Below are positions 1 to 8,036 of a stretch of DNA of 39,333 nt, in pieces. Every line of letters starts with the position of its first letter. Within the stretch, counting starts at the first letter, position 1. The DNA is from Rhodospirillaceae bacterium (GTDB lineage Bacteria; Pseudomonadota; Alphaproteobacteria; MPNO01; UBA2964), in contig JABJKO010000061.1 in the NCBI GenBank assembly GCA_018660305.1, positions 1 to 39,333 of the forward strand, in the 5' to 3' direction. Below the pieces are notes generated by a model, which worked only from the letters and a program-made list of their open reading frames with translations, ran no database searches and was not told the DNA's origin. The translations under genes were made by a program, and so were the position numbers.

Positions 1-1800
1 ACCCTCGAGATCGGCCGTGGCAACCGGCCCACACCCTTTGATCTCCGCTACCGGCGCGACCCGCCGCTGGTGCCCCGGCCCCTGCGGTTTGAAATCGGCG
101 GCCGGATCGACGGGCAGGGCAATGAAATCGAACCGCTCGATTTGGAGGGGCTCGACAGGCTCGCGGAGACTTTCAGGAAAGACGGTGTCGAGGCGGTGGC
201 GATCTCCTTTCTCAATTCCTATGCCGCGCCCGGTCACGAGACCGAAGCCGCGCGCCGCCTGCGCAACCAATTGCCCGACACTTATGTGAGCGCCGGTACC
301 GAACTGTCGCGCGAATGGTTTGAATATGAGCGCAGCGCGACGGTGAGCGCCAATGCCTTCGTTGGGCCCATGGTGGCGGAATATCTCGGGCAGTTCGAGA
401 CCACGCTGCGCGACCGCGGCTATGACGGCGCGCTCTATATGATGGGCTCCAATGGCGGCGTTCTGTCGGCCGCCCGCGCCCGCCGCGAGCCGGTCAAGCT
501 GGTCGAATCAGGCCCGGCCGGCGGCTGCATCGGCGCCGCCGCCTTTGCCCGGTCGCTGGGGCTCGATAATGTCATCGCCTTCGATATGGGCGGCACCACC
601 GCCAAATGCACGCTGATCAGCAAGGGCCGGTTCTCGGTCGAAAACGCTACCTATATCGGCGGGTTCGAGACCGGGTTTCCGATCCGCGCCGCGGTCATCG
701 ATATCGTCGAGATCGGCACCGGCGGCGGTTCCATCGCGGCGCTTGACGCCCAAAATCGTTTGCATGTGGGCCCCAGAAGCGCCGGAGCCGAACCGGGGCC
801 GGCCTGCTATGGCCGCGGCGGGTCGGATCCGACGGTCACCGACGCCAACCTCATCCTGGGCCGGCTCGATCCCGACCGTTTCCTCGGCGGTGAACTGACG
901 CTGGATGTGAACGCGGCACGCGACGCCCTGAACAACGCCATCGCGGCCCCGCTCGGCTATGAGGGCGAGGACGGGCTGCTTCATATGGCCGATGGGGTGG
1001 TGACCATCGCGGTCGATCGCATGGCCGGCGCCATTCGCAAAATCAGTGTTGAGCGCGGTCTCGATCCGCGCGATTTCGCCCTGCTCACCTATGGCGGCGG
1101 CGGGCCGCTTCATGCCAGCGCCCTGGCCCATGCGCTCGACATACCGCAGGTGATCGTGCCGCCGGAACCGGGAAATTTCTCGGCAACCGGCATGTTGCTC
1201 GCCAACGCACGGGTCGATGAAGCGCGGACATATTTGTGCCTCCTCGACGAGGCCGCCGTTGCCCGGACCCGAGATGTTTTCGCCGAGATGGCCGAGGCCG
1301 CCACCGCCCAGCTTCGCGAAGAGGCGGCGGGCGACATCGATTTCGACTATGACGCGGAGATGCGCTACCGGGGTCAAAAGCACTCCATCAGGATCGCCGT
1401 CGGGGAATTGGACAGCGAGGCCGCTCTTCGCCGGGCCTTCTCCGAGGAATACCGCCGCCGCTATGGCCATGCCGATGAGGCGGCCATTATCGAATATGTC
1501 GGGCTCCATCTCGGCGCGATCATGGCGACGCAACAGCCGGATGTCGCGCGCTTAAGCCGGTTACAGGAAGACACATCCGCCACCGGCGCCTCGCGCCCGG
1601 TCTGCCTGCCGCAGGACACCGTCCCCACCGAGACCGCTATTTATGATCGGGCGGCATTAGCGCCCGGTTTTAGCGCCCATGGACCGGCGATCATCGAGGA
1701 GTACGGATCGACCACCCTGATCGGCAAATCCGACCGGTTCGAGATCGGCGCGCTGGGGGAAATTCGGATTTCGTGCGGTCAGGGAGCGGATCATGGATAG
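1..1800 (+). CDS. hyuA: Hydantoinase A / 5-oxoprolinase-type ATPase subunit, 5' truncated
   Basis: The reading frame is open from the first base, so the N-terminus lies outside the window. The visible start (GNRP...FDLRYRR) matches the middle of the hydantoinase A N-domain, and only about 600 residues are present. Further on there are the ASKHA-type phosphate loop FDMGGTTAKCTLI, the segment EIGTGGGSIA and a late GGGGPLHA motif, all typical of HyuA. The family couples ATP hydrolysis to opening of cyclic amide rings (hydantoins, 5-oxoproline) or carboxylation of ketones, working with HyuB as a cytoplasmic complex. The stop overlaps the hyuB start by 8 nt, indicating translational coupling. The substrate cannot be told from the sequence; acetone carboxylase-like use is an alternative. 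Confidence 0.9.
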   Translation, partial: TLEIGRGNRPTPFDLRYRRDPPLVPRPLRFEIGGRIDGQGNEIEPLDLEGLDRLAETFRKDGVEAVAISFLNSYAAPGHETEAARRLRNQLPDTYVSAGTELSREWFEYERSATVSANAFVGPMVAEYLGQFETTLRDRGYDGALYMMGSNGGVLSAARARREPVKLVESGPAGGCIGAAAFARSLGLDNVIAFDMGGTTAKCTLISKGRFSVENATYIGGFETGFPIRAAVIDIVEIGTGGGSIAALDAQNRLHVGPRSAGAEPGPACYGRGGSDPTVTDANLILGRLDPDRFLGGELTLDVNAARDALNNAIAAPLGYEGEDGLLHMADGVVTIAVDRMAGAIRKISVERGLDPRDFALLTYGGGGPLHASALAHALDIPQVIVPPEPGNFSATGMLLANARVDEARTYLCLLDEAAVARTRDVFAEMAEAATAQLREEAAGDIDFDYDAEMRYRGQKHSIRIAVGELDSEAALRRAFSEEYRRRYGHADEAAIIEYVGLHLGAIMATQQPDVARLSRLQEDTSATGASRPVCLPQDTVPTETAIYDRAALAPGFSAHGPAIIEEYGSTTLIGKSDRFEIGALGEIRISCGQGADHG

Positions 1801-3493
1801 TAGTGGAAAACGGGTCGATCCCATCACGCTGGAGGTGATCCGGGGAGCCTTCACCACGCTGGCCGACGAGATCGATACCAATCTCGCGCGCACCGCCTAC
1901 AGCATGCTGATCTATGAATACAAGGATTACGCGGTCGGGATTCTCGATGCCGAAGGGCGGTTGATCTGCCAATGTACCGGCGGCATGCCGATCTTCATCG
2001 CCGATGTTCTGGGCGCCGCGGTGCGCGACGGGCTCGAGATTTACGGAAAAGACAATCTCCATCCGGGTGACGTCATCATCACCAACCATGCCGCCACCAT
2101 GGGCCAGCACCTCAACAACGTGGCCATGTACAGCCCGGTTTTCGCCGGCAGGGATGGCGAGGAACTGGTTGCCTTTGTGGTCATCACGGCGCATTGGCTC
2201 GATATCGGCGGGCGGGTGGTCAGCTCGATCTCCAAATACGCCACCGACATCTTCCAGGAAGGCATTCAGTTCCGCACCGTCAAGCTGTTCTCCAGGGGCG
2301 AACGGGTGGCCGAGATCTATCGCATGATCGAAAACAATACGCGTTTTCCCGATCTGGTGCGGGGTGATGTGGAGGCCCAGCGTGCCGGGTGTCTCATGGG
2401 GTGCGAGCGTCTCGGTGCTCTGTTTGACCGCTATGGCGCGGACACGCTGGCCGCCGCGGTGGAGACCATCTGGGATCAGTCGGAAGCCGCCGCGCGGGAT
2501 GCCGTTCGCGCCATCCCCGACGGGCGCTATGAGGCGGATTCCTTTCTCGATGATGACGGCATCGATCTGGATGTGCCGTTGCCCATCAGGATCGCCGTGG
2601 AGGTCGCCGGTGACGATATGACCATCGATTTCTCCAACATCGTCGATCAGGTGCGTGGGCCCCTGAATTCCGGCGTTAGCGGCGGCGGCTATACGGTTGC
2701 TCGCGTTGCCTTCAAGTTCCTGGTGGCGCCGCATGAGCCCGCTAACGAAGGGACTTTCAGGGCGCTCAAGCTCAATTTGCCGCCGGGCAAGATCCTCAGC
2801 GCCACCGATAACGCGGCCATGGGGCGCTATAACATGCCCCTGCCGACGGTGATCGACACGGTGATCAAGGCCATGGCGCCGGCCATGCCGGATCATGCGG
2901 CGGCGGCCCATTTCGGTAATTTCTGTACCCTGCGGTTCCACGGGAAGCTGCCCGGGACCGGCGCGCTGTTCCAGATGAACGACAGCGGCTATGGCGGCTG
3001 GGGGGCGCTGGCCGGCATGGACGGGCCGGGTCCGTTCCGCACCAATTGCCATGGCGACACACGGGTGATCCCCGCCGAGGTGCTGGAGGCGACCTATCCC
3101 GTGCGCGTCGATGCGTTCGAGCTTCGGACCGATTCCGGCGGACCGGGTGAATTTCGCGGCGGGCTGGGTCTGACCAAAAAATACACCATGCTGGCGCCGC
3201 TCACCGTCTCCACCGGCTTCGAGCGGTCATTGTGCCCGCCCTGGGGCGTGCTTGGTGGCGGCGATGGCGATGCGTCCCGGGTGATCATCGAGCAGCCTGG
3301 AGAGAAGGGCGAAATGGTGCTCAAGGACGAACGTCCGGTGGCGGCCGGCGGGCGCGTGATTGTCGAAACCGGCGGTGGCGGGGGCTATGGTCCCCCGGCG
3401 AAGCGGTCTGAAGATTCTATTGCCGACGACATCCGCTACGGCTACGTATCGAAAGAAGCCGCCAAAATGGATTACGGCCACGCCGAAAAGTAA
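1793..3493 (+). CDS. hyuB: Hydantoinase B family subunit
   Basis: The 566-residue protein has the usual length of HyuB/5-oxoprolinase beta subunits. Family landmarks include DPITLEVIRGAF at the N-terminus, the AR-TAYS segment near residue 34, NHAATMGQHLNN near residue 100, the glycine-rich SGVSGGGYTVAR segment, and the C-terminal DSGGPGEFRGGLG and TGGGGGYGPP motifs. It is the partner of the HyuA subunit directly upstream, whose stop codon it overlaps (ATGGATAG). A purine-rich stretch AGGGAGCGG precedes the ATG. Together the pair should perform ATP-dependent hydrolysis or carboxylation of a small cyclic or carbonyl substrate. No hydantoinase racemase or carbamoylase is adjacent, so the pathway is unassigned. 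Confidence 0.92.
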   Translation: MDSSGKRVDPITLEVIRGAFTTLADEIDTNLARTAYSMLIYEYKDYAVGILDAEGRLICQCTGGMPIFIADVLGAAVRDGLEIYGKDNLHPGDVIITNHAATMGQHLNNVAMYSPVFAGRDGEELVAFVVITAHWLDIGGRVVSSISKYATDIFQEGIQFRTVKLFSRGERVAEIYRMIENNTRFPDLVRGDVEAQRAGCLMGCERLGALFDRYGADTLAAAVETIWDQSEAAARDAVRAIPDGRYEADSFLDDDGIDLDVPLPIRIAVEVAGDDMTIDFSNIVDQVRGPLNSGVSGGGYTVARVAFKFLVAPHEPANEGTFRALKLNLPPGKILSATDNAAMGRYNMPLPTVIDTVIKAMAPAMPDHAAAAHFGNFCTLRFHGKLPGTGALFQMNDSGYGGWGALAGMDGPGPFRTNCHGDTRVIPAEVLEATYPVRVDAFELRTDSGGPGEFRGGLGLTKKYTMLAPLTVSTGFERSLCPPWGVLGGGDGDASRVIIEQPGEKGEMVLKDERPVAAGGRVIVETGGGGGYGPPAKRSEDSIADDIRYGYVSKEAAKMDYGHAEK

Positions 3494-3648
3494 TGCGCTG
3501 GCGCTTTGTCGGGTCAGGCCCAAGCGCGTGGCGAGCACCCACCTCCCCTAACGGGTGATGAATCCATCGACAAATTTTCGCGTCAGGATGGCCCGGAATT
3601 GGTTATCATAGGCTTGCCCGACGGGGCGACGTTTAATCGATCGGATCC

Positions 3649-3915
3649 ATGAGTAGTTTTGTTTATGTGCTGGGAAGCCACGGCCGCGGCGGCTGGCGTA
3701 CTTACGTGGGCTGGACCAATGATCTGGAGCGCCGGCTGGCAAAGCATAATGACGGCACCGGTGCCCGGTCGACCCGTGGCCGGCACTGGAGTCTTCTCTA
3801 CGCCGAACCCCATGGATCGCGGCAGGATGCCATGAGCCGCGAATGGCACCTGAAACGCGACAGAAAATTCCGTGCCGCGCTTTCGCAGCCCCATCGGGTC
3901 GGTCAAAGCGCCTGA
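3649..3915 (+). CDS. GIY-YIG domain single-domain protein
   Basis: This is an 88-residue stand-alone GIY-YIG protein of the UvrC-catalytic-domain superfamily. The first strand FVYVLG and the second TYVGWTNDLERRLAKHN correspond to the paired GIY and YIG strands with the following catalytic arginine. The C-terminal half carries the family signature glutamate in AMSREWHLKRDRKFR. Such small proteins (YhbQ/UPF0213-like) are common in proteobacteria and are candidate structure-specific nucleases with poorly defined roles. It sits alone between hyuB and the Sec island with 155 nt upstream, and shows no operon link. The identification rests on motif reading; nuclease activity is inferred from the fold. 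Confidence 0.82.
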   Translation: MSSFVYVLGSHGRGGWRTYVGWTNDLERRLAKHNDGTGARSTRGRHWSLLYAEPHGSRQDAMSREWHLKRDRKFRAALSQPHRVGQSA

Positions 3916-3998
3916 AGCGGCAACGGCACCCGGGCATGGATTGACGAGGCAGCCGCCTGCTGTCTAACTATTGGATATGGATTTGGCAGGAGGTGGGA

Positions 3999-5108
3999 AT
4001 GATATCCTACGAGACATCACCCTATGACATCCGCGACGATCTGGCGGAGGTCCATGGCCGTGTCTGGGACCGGATCGCCAAGGCGGGTACCTGGCTCGAC
4101 GGTGCGACGCGGGTAAGCATTGCCGCCGAGACGCGCCACGCCAGATCCTGTCCTTTGTGCGCCCGCCAAAAAGCGGCGCTGTCGCCCTTTGCGGTCGATG
4201 GCGCCCATGACAGTCTCGCTGATCTTCCTGACACATGGATTGAAATCATCCATCGCATGGTCGCGGACCCTGGCCGGCTGACGCAAAGCTGGAGCGAAAA
4301 GATGCGCGGCGGCGGCATCGATGACACTGAATATGTGGAACTGGTGAGCATCGTCGCGCATACCGTTGCCATCGATGTTTTTTCCCGAGGGCTCGGACTC
4401 GTGCAGCATCCGCTTCCCGATCCTCAGCCCGGGGAACCATCGCGCTACCGGCCGGCGGAAGCGCGGCAGGGGGAAGCGTGGCTGCCCAACATCGCCTGGG
4501 ATGAGGCCGGGCCCAATGAGACGGATTTCTGTCATGGGCGCGAATCAAGTATTCGCCGCGCTCTTACGCTGGTGCCCGATGAGGCGCGCAGTTTCTTCGA
4601 TCTCGGCGCCCACCAGTATCTGCCCGGCGATGCCATGCGCGAATTCTCAAAGAAAGTCCGCGCCATCACGCGGGCTCAGATCGAGCTTCTCGCCGGGCGG
4701 GTGTCGGCCCTCAACCAATGTACCTATTGAACCACCAGCCATGCGCAAATGCTCCGTGAGAGCAGTAAACACACTGGCGACGACATTGATCTTCAGGCGC
4801 TCACCGCGGGTGACGGTGCGGCGTCGGGCATTCCCCATGGCGATCTGCTGGTCGCCTTTGCCGAGGCGGTGACACTGGCCGACGACGCAGCCATGGGCGG
4901 GGCGCGAGACGCCTTGCAGGCCGCGCTGGGCGATGCGGCGCTGGTGGATGCGGCCGGTATCGTCGGTATGTTCAACGGTCTCGACCGCGTGGCCGATTCC
5001 ACCGGCGCGCCGCTGGAAGACTGGAAAGCCGCCGATACGGCGGAGATGCGCGCGGCGCTGGGGATCGATGCCTATGCGGCGGCCAAGGCCGCGCTGGAAG
5101 ACGGTTAG
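3999..5108 (+). CDS. AhpD-like selenoprotein (two-domain carboxymuconolactone-decarboxylase fold), in-frame UGA = Sec244
   Basis: The frame is open from 3999 to 5108 except for one TGA at 4728-4730. Read through as selenocysteine it gives 369 residues with the site C241-T-Y-U244-T-T-S-H248. This is exactly the AhpD catalytic CxxCxxxH motif with the second cysteine replaced. The sequence after the TGA (HAQMLRES..., then PHGDLLVAFAEAV) continues the same fold, so the two pieces are one gene. The N-terminal half has a degenerate AhpD-like unit (YVELVSIVAHTVAIDVFSRGLG) and a CPLC motif at residues 51-54. The start is ATG 3999 because AGGAGGT lies 5 nt upstream; a GTG at 3993 is possible. A peroxide- or disulfide-reducing role is inferred. 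A candidate SECIS hairpin follows at 4750-4764. A pseudogene is unlikely given selA, selB and selC nearby. Confidence 0.9.
4750..4764 (+). promoter_or_regulatory. Candidate bacterial SECIS hairpin of the AhpD-like selenoprotein gene
   Basis: A perfect five-base-pair stem TGCTC/GAGCA encloses the pentaloop CGTGA, starting 19 nt after the TGA. Bacterial SECIS elements are small hairpins inside the coding sequence just downstream of UGA, with a GU in the apical loop that contacts SelB. Here the GU lies 26-27 nt after the UGA, close to the position in E. coli fdhF. The fit was made by eye; no folding energy was computed. Confidence 0.65.
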
Positions 5109-5112
5109 GCCT

Positions 5113-5196
5113 CTAAAACGGAAATGCCAGGACAAAAAACGTCGCGAACAGGGCGGTTGCCAGGAATCCCCAGGCAAAATCCTCAAACCGTTTCAT
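5113..5196 (-). CDS. 27-residue single-pass membrane microprotein (candidate)
   Basis: On the minus strand a short frame reads MKRFEDFAWG followed by a continuous hydrophobic stretch (FLATALFATFFVLAFPF) ending at TAG. Charged residues sit at the N-terminus and one transmembrane helix fills the rest. The stop lies 4 nt from the end of the convergent AhpD-like selenoprotein gene. The coding evidence is the membrane-helix composition, a moderate Shine-Dalgarno-like AGGTG, and a perfect sigma-54-type promoter about 40 nt upstream of the start. I recognise no family. It could instead be the 5' part of an untranslated RNA, but a hydrophobic helix with a basic leader is unlikely by chance at this spot. 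Confidence 0.55.
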   Translation of the reverse strand: MKRFEDFAWGFLATALFATFFVLAFPF

Positions 5197-5234
5197 CCCG
5201 ACACCTGCCGTATTTGCTGCACTATCAAGAGCCA

Positions 5235-5251
5235 TGCAAGAACCGTGCCAA
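5235..5251 (-). promoter_or_regulatory. Sigma-54 (RpoN) promoter, -24/-12
   Basis: Read on the minus strand, TTGGCACGGTTCTTGCA matches the RpoN consensus YTGGCACG-N4-TTGCW at every defined position. The invariant GG and GC are exactly 10 nt apart. A start site about 12 nt beyond the GC would lie near 5225, some 29 nt upstream of the microprotein ATG at 5196. Transcription from this promoter would need an enhancer-binding activator; no activator gene is in the window. Confidence 0.75.
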
Positions 5252-5390
5252 GGTGGGCCTATTGTTAAATATCAAAGACTTAATGGACAGTCGGTCCGCG
5301 CTTTACGTGGAGTTGTAAAGAATCCCGACGGTTTGCGCGGGATGTAACCCTGACGGGCCGGTCGGAGATAATTTGCCGTAAAAACATACC
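5252..5390. other. Non-coding spacer without recognisable content
   Basis: Between the sigma-54 promoter and the palindromic repeat I see no convincing reading frame, terminator or RNA. Part of it is AT-rich (near 5264-5285) and may hold upstream activator sites for the RpoN promoter, but no inverted repeat stands out. Confidence 0.4.
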
Positions 5391-5473
5391 GTCATCCTCG
5401 GGCTTGACCCGAGGATCTCTCGGCAGAGGAGTTCCGCCCGGGGACAGATCCTCGGGTCAAGCCCGAGGATGAC
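5391..5473. repeat. Intergenic palindromic repeat, 28-bp perfect inverted arms
   Basis: The arms 5391-5418 and 5446-5473 are exact reverse complements over 28 bp, separated by 27 bp. Each arm is itself palindromic around ATCCTCGGG-CTTGA-CCCGAGGAT. This looks like the dispersed intergenic palindromes common in alphaproteobacterial genomes. It lies downstream of recQ (minus strand) and may act as a transcript end or mRNA stabiliser, although no T-tract follows. Confidence 0.8.
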
Positions 5474-5510
5474 GGGTGATTGGGGAGGGTGACGGGTGAT
5501 CGGGGAGGAT
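5471..5510. repeat. Two-copy 20-bp tandem repeat
   Basis: The unit GACGGGTGATTGGGGAGGGT at 5471-5490 is repeated at 5491-5510 with two differences. It abuts the right arm of the inverted repeat and probably arose by slippage; no function is evident. Confidence 0.75.
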
Positions 5511-5522
5511 GGCGCGCTTTGG

Positions 5523-7370
5523 TTAGGTTGGCAGGTCATCGGCGCCAACGCCGCGTTCGCCAAACCCCACCGTGGCATTGTTGATGGCGGCGAGGAAGGG
5601 TTCGGCGAAATCCTTTAGCTTGGCGGCGCCGACGCCGTTGATTTCGGCGAATTCCTTGGTGGTTCGCGGGGTGCGGCGCGCCATGTCGATCAGCGACCGG
5701 TCGGGAAACACCACATAGGCCGGAACGCCCCGCTGTTTGGCGAGCTGTAGCCGCAATTCCTTGAGGATACCCAGCAGGTCCGTCTGTTCGGCGGTAAGGA
5801 GGTGATCGGCCTCGGTGACGCTGGATTTGCGGCGCGATGCCGGTGTGCGTTTGACCGTTTCCTCGCGATATAGAAAAGTGCCGTCGCCCTGCAAAAGCGC
5901 CTGACCTTTTTCCGTGAGACCGAGCCCGCCATATCCCTGGATGTCGAGCCGCAGGAAACCGCCGGCCACCAGCTGGCGGATCAGGCTTTGCCATTCTGCC
6001 TTTTTGCGGTCGGCGCCGGCGCCGAAGCCGGGCAGGCTGTCATGGCGGGCGCGGACGATTTTCTCGGTTTCGGTGCCGCGCAATATATCGATGATGTGGG
6101 CCGCCCCGTAGCGCTCGCCCGATTGGTACACCGCCGACAGAATATTTTGCGCCTCCCCGGTGCCGTCCACGCGGGCGGCGGGGTTCAGGCAGGCGTCGCA
6201 ATTGCCGCAGGGCTCGCTTTGCTCTCCGAAATAATTGAGCAGGGGTTCGCGGCGGCAGGACGGCGCCTCGCAATAGCCGAGCAGCGCGTCGAGCCGCTTA
6301 TGTTCCCGGCGCTTGCGGTCGTCGGTGGAATCCTCTTCCTCGATGAAGACGCGGCGCATGCGGATATCGGCCAGCCCATAGACCATATGGGCTTCCGCCG
6401 GTTCGCCATCGCGTCCGGCGCGGCCGATCTCCTGATAATAGGCTTCGATGCTGCCCGGCAGGTCGGTGTGAAAGACGTAACGCACATCGGCCTTATCGAT
6501 CCCCATGCCGAAGGCGATGGTGGCGACGATGACCACGCCCGGCTCGGTCATGAAGATATTCTGGTTGGTCTCGCGCAGTCCCTTATCCATGCCGGCATGG
6601 TAGGGCAGGGCCCGGACGCCCTCCAAAGACAGCAGGGTGGCGGCTTCCTCGGTCTTTTTGCGCGACAGGCAATAGACGATGCCGCTGTCGCCTTCGTGGC
6701 GGCCGACGAATTCGAGAAGTTGGCGCTTCCATTCCCGTTTCATCTCCACCGAGAGCTTGATGTTGGGCCGGTCGAAACCCAGCACGATGGACTCCACATC
6801 GCCGGCGAACAGGCGCTGGGCAATGTCCTCGCGGGTGACCGCGTCGGCGGTGGCGGTCAGCGCCACGACGGGGATATGGGGGAAAATCTCGCGCAGACGG
6901 GACAAATCGGCATATTCCGGCCGGAACGAGGGACCCCATTGGGAAATACAATGCGCTTCGTCGATGGCAATCAGGCTGATATTCAGCTTCTCCAGAGCCA
7001 GCAGCATACGGTCGGTCATGAGGCGTTCCGGCGCCATATAGAGCAGTTTTGTCTCGCCCGCCGCGGCCCGGCGCCAGGCGGCCACGTTATCGGCGCGGTC
7101 GCGCGACGAGTTGATGGTGTCGGCGGCGACGCCGGCGAGCCGCAGCGCCGCCACCTGATCCTGCATCAGGGCGACCAGCGGCGAGACAACGATGGTGAGC
7201 CCGTCGGCCATCAGGGCCGGCACCTGGAAACACAGCGACTTGCCGGATCCCGTGGGCATGACGGTCAGCACATTGCGCCCGGCAAGCAACGCGGTGACCG
7301 CGTCTTCCTGGCCCGGCCGGAAGGAATCAAACCCGAAGATGTCTTTGAGAATCTGCTGTGCCGACGCCAT
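5523..7370 (-). CDS. recQ: ATP-dependent DNA helicase RecQ
   Basis: This is a superfamily 2 helicase of 615 residues, close to the usual RecQ length. Motif 0/Q region FGFDSFRPGQ (about 13-21), Walker A TGSGKS (40-45), DEAH box 137-140 with CISQWG, motif III TATAD, motif VI QEIGRAGRDG, and a zinc-binding RQC segment with CxxxxC...CGNCDAC are all present. The C-terminal HRDC domain follows. RecQ unwinds DNA in recombination and replication-fork repair. The start at 7370 gives the standard MASAQQILKDIFGF beginning; a frame extension to 7412 would overlap the terminator of the upstream gene and is less likely. It is on the minus strand downstream of the Prx-like selenoprotein gene, separated from it by a strong hairpin. 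Confidence 0.96.
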   Translation of the reverse strand: MASAQQILKDIFGFDSFRPGQEDAVTALLAGRNVLTVMPTGSGKSLCFQVPALMADGLTIVVSPLVALMQDQVAALRLAGVAADTINSSRDRADNVAAWRRAAAGETKLLYMAPERLMTDRMLLALEKLNISLIAIDEAHCISQWGPSFRPEYADLSRLREIFPHIPVVALTATADAVTREDIAQRLFAGDVESIVLGFDRPNIKLSVEMKREWKRQLLEFVGRHEGDSGIVYCLSRKKTEEAATLLSLEGVRALPYHAGMDKGLRETNQNIFMTEPGVVIVATIAFGMGIDKADVRYVFHTDLPGSIEAYYQEIGRAGRDGEPAEAHMVYGLADIRMRRVFIEEEDSTDDRKRREHKRLDALLGYCEAPSCRREPLLNYFGEQSEPCGNCDACLNPAARVDGTGEAQNILSAVYQSGERYGAAHIIDILRGTETEKIVRARHDSLPGFGAGADRKKAEWQSLIRQLVAGGFLRLDIQGYGGLGLTEKGQALLQGDGTFLYREETVKRTPASRRKSSVTEADHLLTAEQTDLLGILKELRLQLAKQRGVPAYVVFPDRSLIDMARRTPRTTKEFAEINGVGAAKLKDFAEPFLAAINNATVGFGERGVGADDLPT

Positions 7371-7416
7371 CAGACTTACTACCAGCGAATTGCGGTTCGA
7401 GAAACCGTTCAAAGGA

Positions 7417-7444
7417 AAACGGGCCCCAAAATCGGGGCCCGTTT
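7417..7444 (-). terminator. Rho-independent terminator after the Prx-like selenoprotein gene
   Basis: A perfect 11-bp stem AAACGGGCCCC/GGGGCCCGTTT with a 6-nt loop lies 18 nt after the TAA of the selenoprotein gene. On the minus strand it runs into TTTTCC. It separates that transcript from recQ. Confidence 0.85.
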
Positions 7445-7461
7445 GTAATTACGCTCGAAGT

Positions 7462-7938
7462 TTACTGGTTTTTGCGCGATTCGTAGAACGCCACCAGCTT
7501 CACCACGTCTCCAGCATCCATCCGGCCCAGAGGGCCGTCGCTATAGCTGGAGACGCAGATTTTGCCCTCCGAATCGATCAGAAGTTCCGACGGCTGGATG
7601 ATGCCACGCCGGTCTTCCCACCACGCGCCGATGGCATCGGCCTGAGCCTTCGTGACGCCATGGGCCACAGGGAAAGAAACATCGGCGGCCACTTCTCCGG
7701 CCTTTTCCTCATCATCGATGCTGGCGGCGATCACCTTGATCCCCTGCTCAGCGAGTTCTGCCTTTATGTTTTCAAAGCCGACCAACTGCCGGCGGCAGTA
7801 AGGTCACCAATGGCCCCGGTAAAACAGCACCAGCTGGTATTTGGCATCCGTCAGATCGGGCACGGTCGCCGTCCCGCCGCCCACCAGATTCAAGGTCAGG
7901 CTGGGCACGGTCGCCCCTATTCCTAATTTTTCAGCCAT
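7462..7938 (-). CDS. Peroxiredoxin-like selenoprotein, in-frame UGA = Sec45
   Basis: The minus-strand frame runs from ATG 7938 to TAA 7462 with a single TGA at 7806-7804. Read as Sec it encodes 158 residues of the AhpC/TSA peroxiredoxin-like family. The N-terminal thioredoxin-fold strand QLVLFYRGHW leads straight into U45-P-Y-C48. Relatives have FYRGxWCPYC at this place, so Sec replaces the peroxidatic cysteine and C48 is the probable resolving residue. The downstream part (QLVGFENIKAEL..., IDSEGKI, VKLVAFY) is the rest of the fold. A good ribosome site, GGGGGAGACAC, precedes the ATG. A cytoplasmic thiol-dependent peroxidase role is inferred. It lies 98 nt downstream of the secreted unknown protein gene and is followed by a terminator. 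Ordinary gene callers would report only the C-terminal 107 residues. Confidence 0.91.
7777..7799 (-). promoter_or_regulatory. Candidate SECIS region of the Prx-like selenoprotein gene
   Basis: Two alternative hairpins follow the TGA. One is a six-base-pair stem ACTGCC/GGCAGT with a triloop (7799-7785), only 4 nt after the TGA, which is closer than usual. The other pairs GCCGCC with GG-T-CGGC (7796-7777) and leaves the loop GGCAGTT, placing GU 18-19 nt after the TGA, near the expected position. The choice cannot be made by eye. Confidence 0.4.
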
Positions 7939-7950
7939 GTGTCTCCCCCA

Positions 7951-7974
7951 TGTGAACAATGTGCCATTGTCACA
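7951..7974. promoter_or_regulatory. Near-perfect palindrome upstream of the Prx-like selenoprotein gene, possible operator
   Basis: TGTGAACAATG-TGC-CATTGTCACA forms an inverted repeat with one unpaired base, directly upstream of the ribosome binding site and 13 nt before the ATG. It resembles a dimeric regulator site, or a leader hairpin if transcribed. The spacing of the TGTGA and TCACA halves (14 nt) does not fit CRP. Confidence 0.4.
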
Positions 7975-8036
7975 GGCGCCTTCGAATATGCAAGGGGAGA
8001 TCGGCCCGTATAGGTAATACGCATTGCCGCCATGGG

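Noticed and set aside
1691..3052. Minus-strand open frame (453 codons) opposite hyuB
   Set aside because: Mirror of a clear HyuB frame, with no features of its own.
5988..7448. Long plus-strand open frame (486 codons) opposite recQ
   Set aside because: Antisense shadow of recQ in GC-rich DNA; no domain-like motifs and no ribosome site.
7951..7974. CRP binding site
   Set aside because: TGTGA and TCACA halves are separated by 14 nt instead of the 6 nt of the CRP consensus.
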